Part shown: in pieces, positions 42,750-52,833 of the stretch
Layout of the letters: every line of letters starts with the position of its first letter
How positions within the stretch are numbered: position 1 is the first letter of the stretch
Assembly (NCBI GenBank): GCA_964019165.1
Contig: OZ025276.1
Span: 1,612,001-1,676,000 of the forward strand
DNA length: 64,000 bases
Direction of reading: 5' to 3'
Source: Mastigias papua
Taxonomy: Eukaryota > Cnidaria > Scyphozoa > Rhizostomeae > Mastigiidae
Made by a program: the position numbers and the translations under genes
Notes under the pieces: generated by a model
The model's database searches: none
The model's input: only the letters and a program-made list of their open reading frames with translations
Told to the model about the DNA's origin: nothing

Positions 42750-44027
42750 GGCTTTTGCAATAGTTGTGCTCGGTAAAATTAATGATTTGCATTCTTTAAT
42801 TCATATTATTACAGTAACTGGCCATTTAACCCTAGCTAACTCCTTGTCAGCTTCTAAGTTGTCTGGGAAATCTTGTCAGTTTGGACGTATTGTTCCACTT
42901 GCCCAAACCTTCTTTTCCGTCAAGTAATCCATAAGGGCAATTGAAGAGAAGTAACAAGAGATATTGCTATCTGAAGATTTGCGTGGTATCAGTGTATTCA
43001 TGATAAATGAGACATACAAATGAAGGTAGCAGTGATACTGAATGCCATTTTGAGAGAATCTGCAAAATACATAAAATGGCATCAGCTGTTGTGTATAAGA
43101 CGTAAGAAATGAAGAAGAAATAAGTAAATGTTCAGAAAATGACAACTAAAGGAAAACAAAATAAGGTTGGAAAATCAAGTCATATATCAGCTGCACAAGT
43201 AGTACATACAAAATTGTTAATAAGAAATGGTGTATAAAAAAACTTGAGGTATCTGATGACCAGATGGGAAGCACCTTCTGTCCTGAATGTTCTAAAATCA
43301 AAGTAAACCAGGCAAAAGACTTTTAATCATTTTTCAGTAATCATACTGGGACCTATTGGTACAAAATGAAGAATACTTACTCATTTATGAGAATCAAGTC
43401 AAATATCAGACCCATGTATAGAGAACTCCAGGAAAAACCTATATGAGTGGCATGTTCAGTATGACTACATAGTAAATTACCCAGACAGGCTGGGATATCA
43501 ATCAGCTTATTTATCAACCACTAGTTGGCAGTAAAAATGAATTTCTAGTGAAATAGATATAAAAATACTAAAAAACTGAAGATAAGTCCATATGTAAAGT
43601 CAACAAAAACTAGCTGCACTAGAACACAACAAATGGATAGTTTGGTGTACAAGGGAATCACATTAGCAGATGCTAGATAGCTAGCATCATAGATGGGAGA
43701 AAAAAGTAAAAGCATTTGTGTGGTGATTAGGAAAAATAGTTTTTAGCCTTTTATAAAAAGTGTGATCTATACTATTTTGGATAAACCAAGTTTCAAAATG
43801 GGATATTGATGGAGCCTTAATATGATACCTGTGTGCCAACAGTTAAACTTCTATTATTTGGAACTCGTGGCTTTTTAAATACAGTATACAAGAAAAGTTA
43901 TTATTAGGTTAGTAATGTTGTCATACACAAATGTTTATACTTTTTTCAAATGTTCTTGTTTACTATCATTTGATTAAATAACTACATCCTAAAACGATAT
44001 GGATGCAATATAAAAAAGCTACATAGT
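42750..44027. other. No gene recognised
   Basis: AT-rich sequence with only short frames and no known motif or terminal repeats. Confidence 0.4.
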
Positions 44028-44691
44028 TTATGCAGCATGGTCCTCCATTGAGATAAAACCAATTTTGCTATTGTATATGAAATCAACATCTTCTAACAAA
44101 AGGAGTCTTGTCTCCAAATCTGATGATGGAAATTTGATGATGTCTTCATTGAAATAATTCTCAAGTTCTGCTCCAGAAATTGTGAGGGACTTCTCCTGAC
44201 CACACGCAGTTATAACAAGATGGCAATTTATAGCCATGGGACACTTCCTTGCTAACATCCTCCTGTTAAAAAAGACAACTATTACCCATTTCTGTCGGCA
44301 GGACATCTTGTAATTTCAAGAGGAATAGAGATGAGATTATTCCAGTACCATTGTACAGCATTTCTATGTTGATTTTTATGTCAATTAAAGTAACATTACT
44401 TGGAAGATCCGTAACACAAAGATAAGAAAACACATTCAGACTTTTGTCAAGAATGTCTCCATTTATCAAAATATTATCTAAGTCTTGCAGTCTCCAATAT
44501 GAAATGTGTTTAATGGAAGACCAAACAATAGACATCAGGGAATTGCAAACACACTGGAGTCCTGCTGTTTCACCAAATCTAGGATTTACTTGGTGAAACG
44601 TGCCCTGCATTAACTTTACAAATCTATAATTGAAGGAGTTAGCATATTCGTTTGAAACTGTATTTGAAGCCATTGTCACAAGTATAGCCAT
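44028..44691 (-). CDS. Cysteine-protease-like protein (herpes tegument/C76-like motif)
   Basis: Two overlapping minus-strand frames (44691-44266 and 44306-44028). The first contains GTFHQVNPRFGETAGLQCVC followed by NSLMSIVWSSIK, then DLDNILINGDILDKSL and LPSNVTLIDIKINIEML. The Gln-Cys step before a helix and the spacing to DLDxILxxGDxLy resemble a family of papain-like deubiquitinase-type proteins found in some animal mobile elements and related to the herpesvirus tegument peptidase. The second frame (INCHLVITACGQEKSL...) could be its C-terminal half, joined by an intron or separated by a frameshift. The expected His/Asp catalytic residues were not identified. Family call tentative. Confidence 0.4.
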
Positions 44692-44699
44692 TCATTGCA

Positions 44700-45254
44700 C
44701 GGATTTGCATCATTCGAAATATACCTATCAGTATAGTACCGGTCTTTGATGTTAGTCAGTAACATCATCTGCAAGATATTTGTTCACATTGCCTGTATTG
44801 TAGCATCAATCAACAAAAAGGGGCAAATCAACACAACTGTGGGTCCTGTTACCAACTGTTATGATAGCATTGGCAGCCTGCTTCACTAGAGAATTTATGG
44901 CCTATAGTTTTATAAGTGGGAGTGCCTAAATTGTAGGAATGTGCAACATGGGGCCAACAGCCGGATAAACGAAAATAATGGCGAACACAAAACTGAGGCT
45001 ATTTTCAAATCAAGTCTTATTCTCACTAACTTCTAGCCTGACCACTTGCCAATATCAAATATATGATCGAGTGAAAGTAGAAACAAAGTGACTTACCATT
45101 TGTCTGCTCTGCATCCCTGAAGCTGTGGTCACAACGCCGATCAGTGGGTCACACGCTGTGTGTTCACCTTTCATCTGAAAAACAAGTATGATGTCTGCTC
45201 AAATGGTCACATGAATGCGCACGCATATGAAAAACCGCACTTTTTTACAGCTGT
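44700..45254. other. No gene recognised
   Basis: Short frames only. A minus-strand stretch near 45100-45190 (MKGEHTACDPLIGVVTTASGMQ) is open but unknown. Confidence 0.35.
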
Positions 45255-45431
45255 GTCTGCCCTGTAAAGGGTGCCCATAATGCCCTAGCTGATGCTACAA
45301 TGTTAATTGATGAGGGAAAACATGTTATTAAGTGGGAACATGTACCTCTTTGCACAAGGGTCAGTTGAATGAAGGCCTGAAATTTGGAAATACACTTAGC
45401 AAAGGTCATATTGAGTTTCAGTGACGTAACT
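45255..45431 (+). repeat. Inverted copy of part of the 41.5-kb P-element-like fragment
   Basis: From ACCCTGTAAAGGGTGCCC-like sequence through GTTAATTGATGAGGGAAAAC to a TTGAGTTTCAGTGACGTAA end, this matches the complement of about 41505-41680. The two copies are 3.6 kb apart in opposite orientation. Confidence 0.8.
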
Positions 45432-45800
45432 TTACATAGTTTGTGTTGAGTGCTTCGGTCAAGGGGCGCAGCTTATACAATGTGTCTTTGTTATCCTTCA
45501 GTAAAATAATCTGAGCTTTTTCAGTGCTATATAATTTAGCAAACCGTTTGTGGCATGAATGTTCAATTCCTAAAAAGTACGGAAACAGCTTTCATAATAA
45601 CTCAATGTAATGCCCAATATTGAACTGATATGCCTATATGTCTACTAGTAACTCATAAATGTATGTCTAGGTCTAGACTCAGCTGATTTGTGAGCCAAAA
45701 CACTAGGCCAGTACTTCACAACATGACGACCAATAGTAGCCAATGGGATGTTAAAGTCCCGCTGCCAATCCTTCCTGCTACTCAGAGCAGACACTTATGA
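45432..45800. other. No gene recognised; left flank of Gypsy-2
   Basis: No motif on either strand. It ends in ATGA, which is repeated after the Gypsy-2 right LTR. Confidence 0.4.
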
Positions 45801-45945
45801 TGTAAGATACCGTGATATAATGCTATACGTTTGGCTTTCTAATATGCGTACTATAACAGAATGGCTAATAACAAAGGTTAAGAAATATATATAGCCTAGG
45901 CGAAGTCATGTGAGTAAACAAAACACGGGGGTACCACACCTTACA
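45801..45945 (-). repeat. Gypsy-2 3' LTR
   Basis: 145 bp, same as 50550-50694 apart from about four substitutions. It contains the TACTATAACAGAAT word (45849-45862) and a TATATATA stretch. Confidence 0.95.
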
Positions 45946-45962
45946 TTTCCCCCTTCCTAAAA
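45946..45962 (-). promoter_or_regulatory. Gypsy-2 polypurine tract
   Basis: Minus strand TTTAGGAAGGGGGAAA directly before the 3' LTR. Confidence 0.85.
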
Positions 45963-45975
45963 ATAAAGGTTATAT

Positions 45976-48900
45976 TTAACTAATACGAAGTGCGTCCCAA
46001 GGAATGAAATCTGGGTGTTGCCGAGCTCTTCGGTGGCTAACAGGATAATTTCTTATTGGACGAACGTCAATGTATTCATCTTCTGATACGCTATGGTCGG
46101 AATCTGAGAATGAATAATCGTTTTCGGATATAGAAACATCACCAGAGTCTGATTCTGATCGCTGTCTTAACATATGCGTAGGTTTGTTCCTGAACTAGTT
46201 TTCGATAACTGGGATGAGGCGATCATGATTCACTATTTTATAGTCTTTATGAGCACTTACGATTTTGAAAGTAACGCCATTCGGTAGTGTTTCCTCTATC
46301 GTCCAAGGCCCATCTCGACAGGGGGCTAAGTTCCTGTTCTCACCGGTTTTGTAATGTGTAACTTTCAACCACACTTTATCCTCTGTTTGATAAGTGTTGA
46401 AACGAATATTTCGATTATAACATTGTTGCATTTTTCCTTGCTTAATTTAAGAGATTCTATGACCTGCAAAAATATATCTTCTAACGCGATGGTTGTTTCT
46501 AGTTGATATTGAGCGGGGGAAATATGTTCGAATGGATCCTGATTAGTATTACGAAAGTGGACGTCTTGTGGTAGTACGGCCTTTCTTCCGAAAACAACGG
46601 TGTAAGGGACACAGCGAGTTGCTTTACTTTCAGTCGTATTAAGCGCAAATACCAGTCCGGCTAAGATAGATCTCCACTTGGTTTGTTGTAAACGGCGATG
46701 ATGAAGGACAGCACGAAGCATGTCTTTGATGGAGCGAATATTTCTTTCCGCGAACCCACTACCCTGGCTATGGTGAGCCGACGAGCGTCTCTTTTCTATT
46801 CCTAGCTCTTTGCAGATGTCATTCATGAGCTGACCATCGATGTTGGAACCCTGGTCAGTCAGAAGGTAGGATGGGTTCCCATGAATATATACCCAATGTT
46901 TTAAAAACGCATCTACTATTATTGGTGCGGTTTGATCCTTTACAGGTATGGCTTGTATAAACTTTGACAAAATGTCCCCGATTAGTAATATATATTGAAA
47001 TCCATTGTTATCTTTTGGCAAATAAGCAATGGCTAGTGAAACGAATTGCATGGGAGCATTTGGGACATACATTGCTACCATTGGGGCTTTTGGTGGCAAT
47101 GTGTCACACTTTGTTTTCTGGCATGTTTCGCAGCTGGAACTAAAAGCTTTAATGTAAGAATACATATTTGGCCAGTAGAATCTTTCTTTTAGCACTGAAT
47201 ATGTTTTATCCATGCCAAGGTGTGCAATATTATGATATTCAGTTACGATGATGTTCCGCAACGAGGGAGGAACAATGGGTCTACCTGATTTAGTAAGAAT
47301 ACCGTCGATGACTCTGAGCTGACCTTGAACTCTCTTTAAACAACTAGAAGTAATTTTGTCGCCGTTAGAAACATTTTCAAGTGCTTTTGCAATAGTCGCA
47401 TTTTTTTATTGTTCTTCCTTCAACTGTGATTTAAAATTAGCACAATTCACATATAATGCATATATCCTGTTATCGAATTCTGATAGTGGTTGTTTCTGTG
47501 ATGCATTAAGATTTTGAGATAAAGCATCAGCCTTACCATTTTCTTTACCGGGGATGTATTGAATGGACTATTCGTACTCTTCCAAGTCTGCAATCCATCG
47601 AGCGACCTTCCCACGGGGATCTTTCTGATTACGAAGGTGAACCAACGGATTATGATCTGATTTCAAAATAAACAGAGTACAAGCAAGATACACGTGCCAG
47701 TGTCTTACGGCAGAGACTAATGCAAATGCCTCCTTTGTCGTGGCGGACCAAGTCTTTTGAGAGGACTGCAGGGCTGTGGAAAAGTAGGCAATAGGATGCT
47801 GGTTTCCATCATTACCGAAGTGAGAAAGTACGCCTCCGACAGCATACTTACTAGCATCTACTTCGATAAAAAATGGGTTGCTTAGTCGTGGAAATTGCAA
47901 CACAGGTTTCAAGGCTAGTCTTTGTTTCACATTGTTGAATGCACTTTCGCAAGTATCTGTCCAGTTGAAAGGTGTACTTTCACTTGTAAGTTTGTTTAAG
48001 GGTTGCGTGAGTGCAGAAAAGTTGGGAATAAACGCTCTATAAAAACCACAGAGGCCGAGAAAACCCTTCAATTGTTTCTTGGTGGTTGGTATCTGGTATG
48101 AAGTAATAGCATTGGTGAGGCGATCTTGAGGTGTAATGCCTGATCGAGAAAGCTGGAAAACGAGGAAATTGACTTATTCGCTTGCAAAAACACATTTTGA
48201 TAATTTAAGCGAGATCCCAGAAAAGCGCAATCGTTGAAAAATGTTTCTTACATCTTGAATGTGATCATTGAAAGATGTACTAAAAATAGCAATATCATCC
48301 ATGTACGCTAAGATCCTATCTGAAGGCAGGCCTGCTAAACTGATGTCCATCATCCTTTGATATGATGCTCCTGCGTTACACAACCCATAGGGTGTTACAT
48401 TGAATTCATATTTTCCACCAGGCACTGAGAATGCGGTCTTCTCCTTGTCTTCTTCTGCCAATGGCATTGACCAATATGCTGATGCGGCATCTAAAGTGGT
48501 CCAATAACGTCCCCTGCATTTTATCGATGACATCGCGTATATGTGGGAGGGGATATGAATCTTTTTTCGTAACGTCATTCAATCCTCTGAAGTCGCAAAC
48601 AAATTGCATGCTCTCATCTTTCTTTTTTACTAGTATCACCGGGGCGTTCCAGGGAGATGAAGATGGCTGAATGATCTCATTTTGTAACATTTGCTGAATT
48701 TGCGCATTGATCTCTTTATTCCAGGCATAAGGTATGCGATGGGGCTTGTTACACACTGGCTGGGCATCGTTGGTTACAATATGATGTTCCATATGTTTAA
48801 CCAATGTAGGCTTTTTAGGATTGGACGCGAAGACATCTGAAAATTCTGATATTAGAGACCGAAGTTGTGATTTATCATGATCTGAAAGCTCTGGTCCAAA

Positions 48901-49587
48901 TACTATACTGCTGGGATCGATAGAAGTTTGCGTTTGTTCGTCGAGAACCGCTACAGATTTTGCAGCGTGAAACAAATGACCGACATTTTTTTTAGCATTC
49001 ACAACAATTTCATCAGTGGTTACATTCAATAGCGATATCTGAAAGACGCCTTCAAGATTAGGAATAACTCGACAACATGTAGCGTATACTCTGTATAATC
49101 CCTGTATTTCCACTGGTTCGTAATCTGCGGTAATCATGCCAAGGGAATTTTTGCATGTAATATTCACTAGACTTTCAGAACGCGGAGAAAGCAACGTCTT
49201 TTCTTGAGTTGTGACTGGTACCTTATCTGTAAAAGACTCACACTTCAACCAGGCTTTTCCTAATTTTACAGCATTATTTTGGCAGTCAACTTCGACTGAT
49301 GCAAATGTAGCCAGAAAATCTCGGCCCAATAATACATGTTTGTATCTTTTGGAACCCAAAACTTTGAAATTTTGCATTAAGGATGCCCCATCGACTTGCA
49401 CCAAAAGTTCGACTGACCCAATTATGTCCATATTATTGCCAGAAGCATCCATGAGGTCATGAGTGGTGTTATTTATTTCATGAACAGAACAAAATGTTTC
49501 TAAGCTACCATGATCAATAACGGAGCAACTTGCTCCAGTGTCAAGTAACGCATTTATGAAACTGTTATTCAATTGAACACGTAACAC
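45976..49587 (-). pseudogene. Gypsy-2 pol: protease, reverse transcriptase, RNase H, integrase
   Basis: Minus strand, in order. Protease ALLDTGASCSVID near 49540. Reverse transcriptase with SSSPWNAPVILVKKKD near 48650, a one-base shift near 48510 after DKMQG, then TTLDAASAYWSMPL, YGLCNAGASYQRMM and catalytic YMDD at about 48300. A stop follows KCVFASE at 48174. RNase H FFIEVDASKYAVGGVL near 47860, ending at a stop (LEEYE*SIQYIPGKEN) near 47570. Integrase zinc region YHNIAHLGMDKTYSVL..CETCQKTK; core with VSLAIAYLPKD near 47035, LLTDQGSN near 46860 and GFAERNIRSIKDML near 46750. The first catalytic Asp expected in VSxDIAYLP is Ala. A tail (46195-46431, then 45976-46173, Ser/Glu/Asp-rich) has no chromodomain. 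Confidence 0.88.
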
Positions 49588-49632
49588 AGAAGAAAATTCT
49601 TCGAAAATGGGAAAAGTCTCTTGGCCGTCTAG

Positions 49633-50526
49633 TCATTGATACTTTGGGCAGGCTTTGTCCCAGGCATCATGGCCTAAACCACCGCAAGCTTGACAAAATC
49701 TGTTGGGACATTGCCTAAAGAAATGGTCTGGGCTTTGGCAAGTGCGGCATTTCTTTTGTTGTTGATTATAATTGGAAATTGGGCTGTTAGAATTTTGTCT
49801 CCAATTTTGGCGCCCAAAATAGCACTGATTTCTTCCCCCGTGACCCCTGTTAAAACGATTCCCAACAAAATTTGCCTCAGGAAGTTTTTCTTCTCGATCC
49901 TGACCCCCGGAACATTCGAGTGATGTCTCTTTCACCTTTCGAATGACTTTCTCAGTGATTAAGTCAACAACTGAGTTGTTTTCAATGGCGAAGCAGTCAT
50001 GGGGATGAGTGGAGGCAAAGGATTGGATTCCTGCTAATTGTAACCTGCTTACTTCTCCTGCCAACTTTTCAACACTGAGATTAACGAAGTCTGGCAACGA
50101 TTTCAAAGCTGTCTGCATTTTAGGATGTAGGCCGTTCACGAAATAGTCTTTTGTTATTGTTTTGATTGCTGCATCCTCAAACGAAGGGCAGGCTAACTTG
50201 ACTAGCTCCAGTAATTTGTACACGAACGTTTGTGGAGATTCGTCCTGTTTGCGTTTTCTGCTATTTAATTCTGCAATGGCTGCTTCCCTGTCCTGCTTGC
50301 CCCTTTCGAATTCTTTGAGTAATTCTCCCGTACTTTTTTTGGGGTCTTTTCTTTCTTCTGTACCCATACGCATGTAGACATCAAACGCCCTTCCCTCTAA
50401 CCTGCTTGCCAGGTTCTTAGCTGCTTTTTCTCCGCAATATCCTTTCAGAGACGAATGGATCTGCGATTTCTCGATGAATACTTTTACGTCCCCTGTTCCG
50501 TCGAAGCATTTAATTTTCGATTCCAT
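49633..50526 (-). CDS. Gypsy-2 gag
   Basis: I choose the Met at 50526 (MESKIKCFDGTGDVKVFIEK); the longer frame from 50562 would start inside the LTR. The protein would have about 297 residues. Residues 1-170 form an alpha-helical retro-gag capsid domain (AKNLASRLEGRAFDVYMRM, then FVYKLLELVKLACPSF and YFVNGLHPKMQTAL). Residues 255-297 carry two CCHC zinc knuckles: CRTCQSPDHFFRQC and CQACGGLGHDAWDKAC. The AUG lies only nine bases after the presumed primer site, so the RNA leader would be about 85 nt. The frame is intact and ends just before pol, which lies in another frame. Confidence 0.9.
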   Translation of the reverse strand: MESKIKCFDGTGDVKVFIEKSQIHSSLKGYCGEKAAKNLASRLEGRAFDVYMRMGTEERKDPKKSTGELLKEFERGKQDREAAIAELNSRKRKQDESPQTFVYKLLELVKLACPSFEDAAIKTITKDYFVNGLHPKMQTALKSLPDFVNLSVEKLAGEVSRLQLAGIQSFASTHPHDCFAIENNSVVDLITEKVIRKVKETSLECSGGQDREEKLPEANFVGNRFNRGHGGRNQCYFGRQNWRQNSNSPISNYNQQQKKCRTCQSPDHFFRQCPNRFCQACGGLGHDAWDKACPKYQ

Positions 50527-50534
50527 TATGAAAA

Positions 50535-50548
50535 ATTCTGTTATAGTA
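50535..50548 (-). promoter_or_regulatory. Gypsy-2 presumed self-primer binding site
   Basis: Minus strand TACTATAACAGAAT begins one base after the 5' LTR. It is the exact 14-base complement of ATTCTGTTATAGTA inside the LTR (50611-50598). It lacks the TGG start usual for tRNA primers. Confidence 0.7.
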
Positions 50549-50549
50549 A

Positions 50550-50694
50550 TGTAAGATACCATGATATAATGCTATATGTTTGGCTTTCTAATATGCGTAC
50601 TATAACAGAATGGCTAATAACAAAGGTTAAGAAATATATATAGCCTAGGCGAAGTCACGTGAGTAAACAAAACACGGGGGTACCAAACCTTACA
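50550..50694 (-). repeat. Gypsy-2 5' LTR
   Basis: 145 bp. Read on the minus strand it holds the TATA box, the presumed transcription start word, and the R-U5 part. Confidence 0.95.
50598..50642 (-). promoter_or_regulatory. Gypsy-2 promoter: TATA box and predicted RNA 5' end
   Basis: Minus strand TATATATAT starts at 50642. The word ATTCTGTTATAGTA begins at 50611, 31 bases downstream, the usual distance from TATA to start site. This word is the one complementary to the site at 50535-50548. Confidence 0.65.
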
Positions 50695-51190
50695 ATGACA
50701 TAAATAAATAAGGCAAAGATATCTTTAAAACACCTTTTTACACCATGATAAAAAAATTGGTAGCTATAGGAATAAGACCAAAGCCAAGAAGTAGAGAAAT
50801 CAGACTCACCCACATCTCTTTCTCAGTCTGCCATGTTGCAAAAAATCAAAAGAAAAGTCTGCTTGGCCCCAGACCTCGAATGATCCCAGAATGCTTTGTA
50901 GATTGAGAATGGAGAAATTAGTTGCCATATCAACATCAAAAAGTGAAATTTCTATTTTCCATGAGTTTCTACAATGGCCTGAATTACATGGGACGGAAAT
51001 GTCCCATCGGTCCACAAAGGTTTAATGTCTAATGTGAAAGGTAACCATAATAACACTGCATACTCTAAATGATTTAGAGTATGTTGTTTTAAAAGATATG
51101 CTAATGTTGCTCTACTTTAATGCTTAAGGTACAACATTTGTGTCCTCAAGGAGTAGATGCTACAAATGTGTGGTGATGCTGACAGGGAAA
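50695..51190. other. No gene recognised
   Basis: Right flank of Gypsy-2; AT-rich. A short minus frame (50806-51015) has no known motif. Confidence 0.35.
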
Positions 51191-51194
51191 GAGT

Positions 51195-51386
51195 CTTTGC
51201 CGCTCAGAGATTCTGAGAGTGATTAGCAAGACTAATGATGCAAACTTTCCATGCATTACAGAGCATTATGGCTTTGAACCAGTTTGCCTACATGTTCACA
51301 TCTTGATGACAGCCATCTATCAGTATATTGAAGATGAGGAGTACATTGATGACACTCCAACATCCGAGCATGTCTCATTATGAATT
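51195..51386 (+). other. Exon-like fragment resembling the P2X7 intracellular domain, C-terminal half
   Basis: After a CTGACAG that could be a splice acceptor, the frame reads GKSLCRSEILRVISKTNDAN, then CITEHYGFEPVCLHVHILMTA and YQYIEDEEYIDDTPTSEH. The pattern CIT.HpGFxxVCLxxxVLxxAxxxy is typical of the P2X7-C-like domain. It pairs with the fragment at 42526-42748. It ends at a stop soon after. Confidence 0.55.
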
Positions 51387-51429
51387 TATGCCTCATCATC
51401 ATCTAACAGGAGGTTGAAACTAAACCGCT

Positions 51430-51855
51430 GTGGCTCTCTATTTCCTTCTATCCTGTGCCATCCTGTACAGCTGAATCATACTTCTTCCACCAGAAATCTC
51501 TTTGATTTTGTCACTAAATCTACCTTTTGGTCATCCTCTCCCCCTTGTGCTACAAACCATTCCTAGTAATAAGTCACTGGTTATGTCTTTTCCCCTTAGT
51601 ATGAGCCTAACGAAAGGCATTTTTGTACAGTTAATAGTTGCTAGCAGTCTCTTGCTCCCATTCATCTTGTTAACAACTCAGTGATTAGTTTTCTTGTCAT
51701 TCCATGTTATGCGCAATAAGTGATGATAGCACCATAATTCAAATGATTCAATCTTCTTCTTGTCCAAATTTTTCAATACCTACCATTCTGAGCCATAACT
51801 GGCTATGCTAAAAACTAATGTGTGTAGCAGCCTTTTCTTTTTAGTAATACTAATA
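51430..51855 (-). pseudogene. LINE reverse-transcriptase C-terminal fragment
   Basis: Minus-strand translation gives FSIASYGSEW, then a stop, VLKNLDKKKIESFELWCYHH, LRITWNDKKTN, LILRGKDI and RGRGRPKGRFSDKIKE. This is the ending of a common LINE ORF2 protein type (YG.E.W.L....(K)xIeaFExWCxRrxLrIxWxdkxTN... RGRPxxxxxDxIKE). At least two stops; only the C-terminus is present. Confidence 0.75.
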
Positions 51856-51923
51856 CTTTTGAATATATACCTATAGCCTATAATTAAGCATCAGAAAAGT
51901 TCCATGAAAAAAATTGTTATTTG

Positions 51924-52068
51924 TGTTGGAGATGACGTTGAGTATTCGTTCTAATTAGAAATTTTGTATACATTGTATCCCTGTTGCTAAGGTAATAAGC
52001 TTGCCTCGTGCTTTTGCTGAAAATGGCGATCTAACTTCGTGTGTACTGCTCTCTCAATAGTTTTATCA
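51924..52068 (+). repeat. Copia-1 5' LTR
   Basis: TGTTGGAGATGACG...TTTATCA; one T/G difference from the 3' copy, eight bases before the end. Confidence 0.95.
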
Positions 52069-52082
52069 GGTTATGGGCCCAG
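52069..52082 (+). promoter_or_regulatory. Copia-1 primer binding site (initiator tRNA-Met anticodon arm)
   Basis: GGTTATGGGCCCAG directly follows the LTR. It is complementary to CTGGGCCCATAACC, the anticodon stem-loop of eukaryotic initiator tRNA-Met, not the tRNA 3' end. Drosophila copia uses such an internal tRNA site. Confidence 0.85.
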
Positions 52083-52135
52083 TACGATCGTCTAGCGGAG
52101 GAATTGAGTTATTTGAGGACTGATTTATGTTACGA

Positions 52136-52833
52136 TGGATAAATTTGATGGAAGTGTGAAAGTTACTCCCCTCGATGGGACGAATTATGATAATTGAAAG
52201 TTTAGGATAGAGATGCTATTGACTGCACGGAAATTATTTGATTATGCTACTGGGGAAATTCGATTGTCAGACGATGCTAGCCAAGAAGAGAGAGCAACCT
52301 TCAAAGATAAGGACAACGAAGCTCGAGCAATAATTTCAATGCATGTGAGCGACAGTCAACTCGTTCATGTTCGACACTGTAAATCGGCAGCTGAAGCGTG
52401 GGAGGCCCTGAAGAATCAGTTCCAAAGAAAATCACTGGTAAGAAGAATAGATCTTAGAGATAAAATCTCTTTTATGAGAATGAAAGAGGGAGAGAGCGCG
52501 CTTGACTTTTTGGATACAATATGTAGACTTAGAGACCAGTTGTTAGAAATGGGAGGAACAATGCAAGAAGATGTTTTTTGTGAAATTGTGCTTGGCAAAC
52601 TGCCGCCATCCTACAACAGCCTACGCACAACATTAGACACAACAGGAGAAATCGATTTATCTTGGGAAAAAGTGAAAAGTCTAATATTGACAGTTGCAGA
52701 TAGAAAAGTAACAGGAGAAGGAGAAATGTCTGAAAATGCTCTTGCTGCTTTCAAAATCAATCAGAATTTCAGATCAAGGAAGTTTCAAGGATCTATACCT
52801 AAGAAATGTTTCAAGTGTGGTAAGTCTACTTAA
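52136..52833 (+). pseudogene. Copia-1 gag
   Basis: Starts MDKFDGSVKVTPLDGTNYDN; the next codon is TGA where Trp is expected in the conserved NYxxWK motif of copia gag (52195-52197). The open part (52213-52833) gives the gag core: AAEAWEALKNQFQRKS, then KISFMRMKEGESALDF and LGKLPPSYNSLRTTL, ending at a CFKCGK zinc knuckle that is broken by a frameshift near 52830. The remainder of the knuckle region (KDCWHN) is in the next frame. Confidence 0.9.

Larger units (their letters stand above)
45801..50694 (-). mobile_element. Gypsy-2: Ty3/Gypsy retrotransposon with self-priming signature
   Basis: A 4894-bp minus-strand element with 145-bp LTRs (45801-45945, 50550-50694) that differ at about four positions. 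It is bordered by ATGA (45797-45800, 50695-50698). LTRs read TGTAAG...CTTACA. It codes gag, then protease, reverse transcriptase, RNase H and integrase. Instead of a tRNA-type site, the position next to the 5' LTR holds a 14-base complement of a sequence inside the LTR that lies 31 bases downstream of the TATA box. Several stops and shifts make the copy inactive. Confidence 0.93.

Noticed and set aside
44266..44306. A 23-nt micro-intron (GTAATAG...TTAACAG) joining the two protease-like frames
   Set aside because: Borders are canonical, but the joined frame meets a stop soon after, so the junction is not supported.
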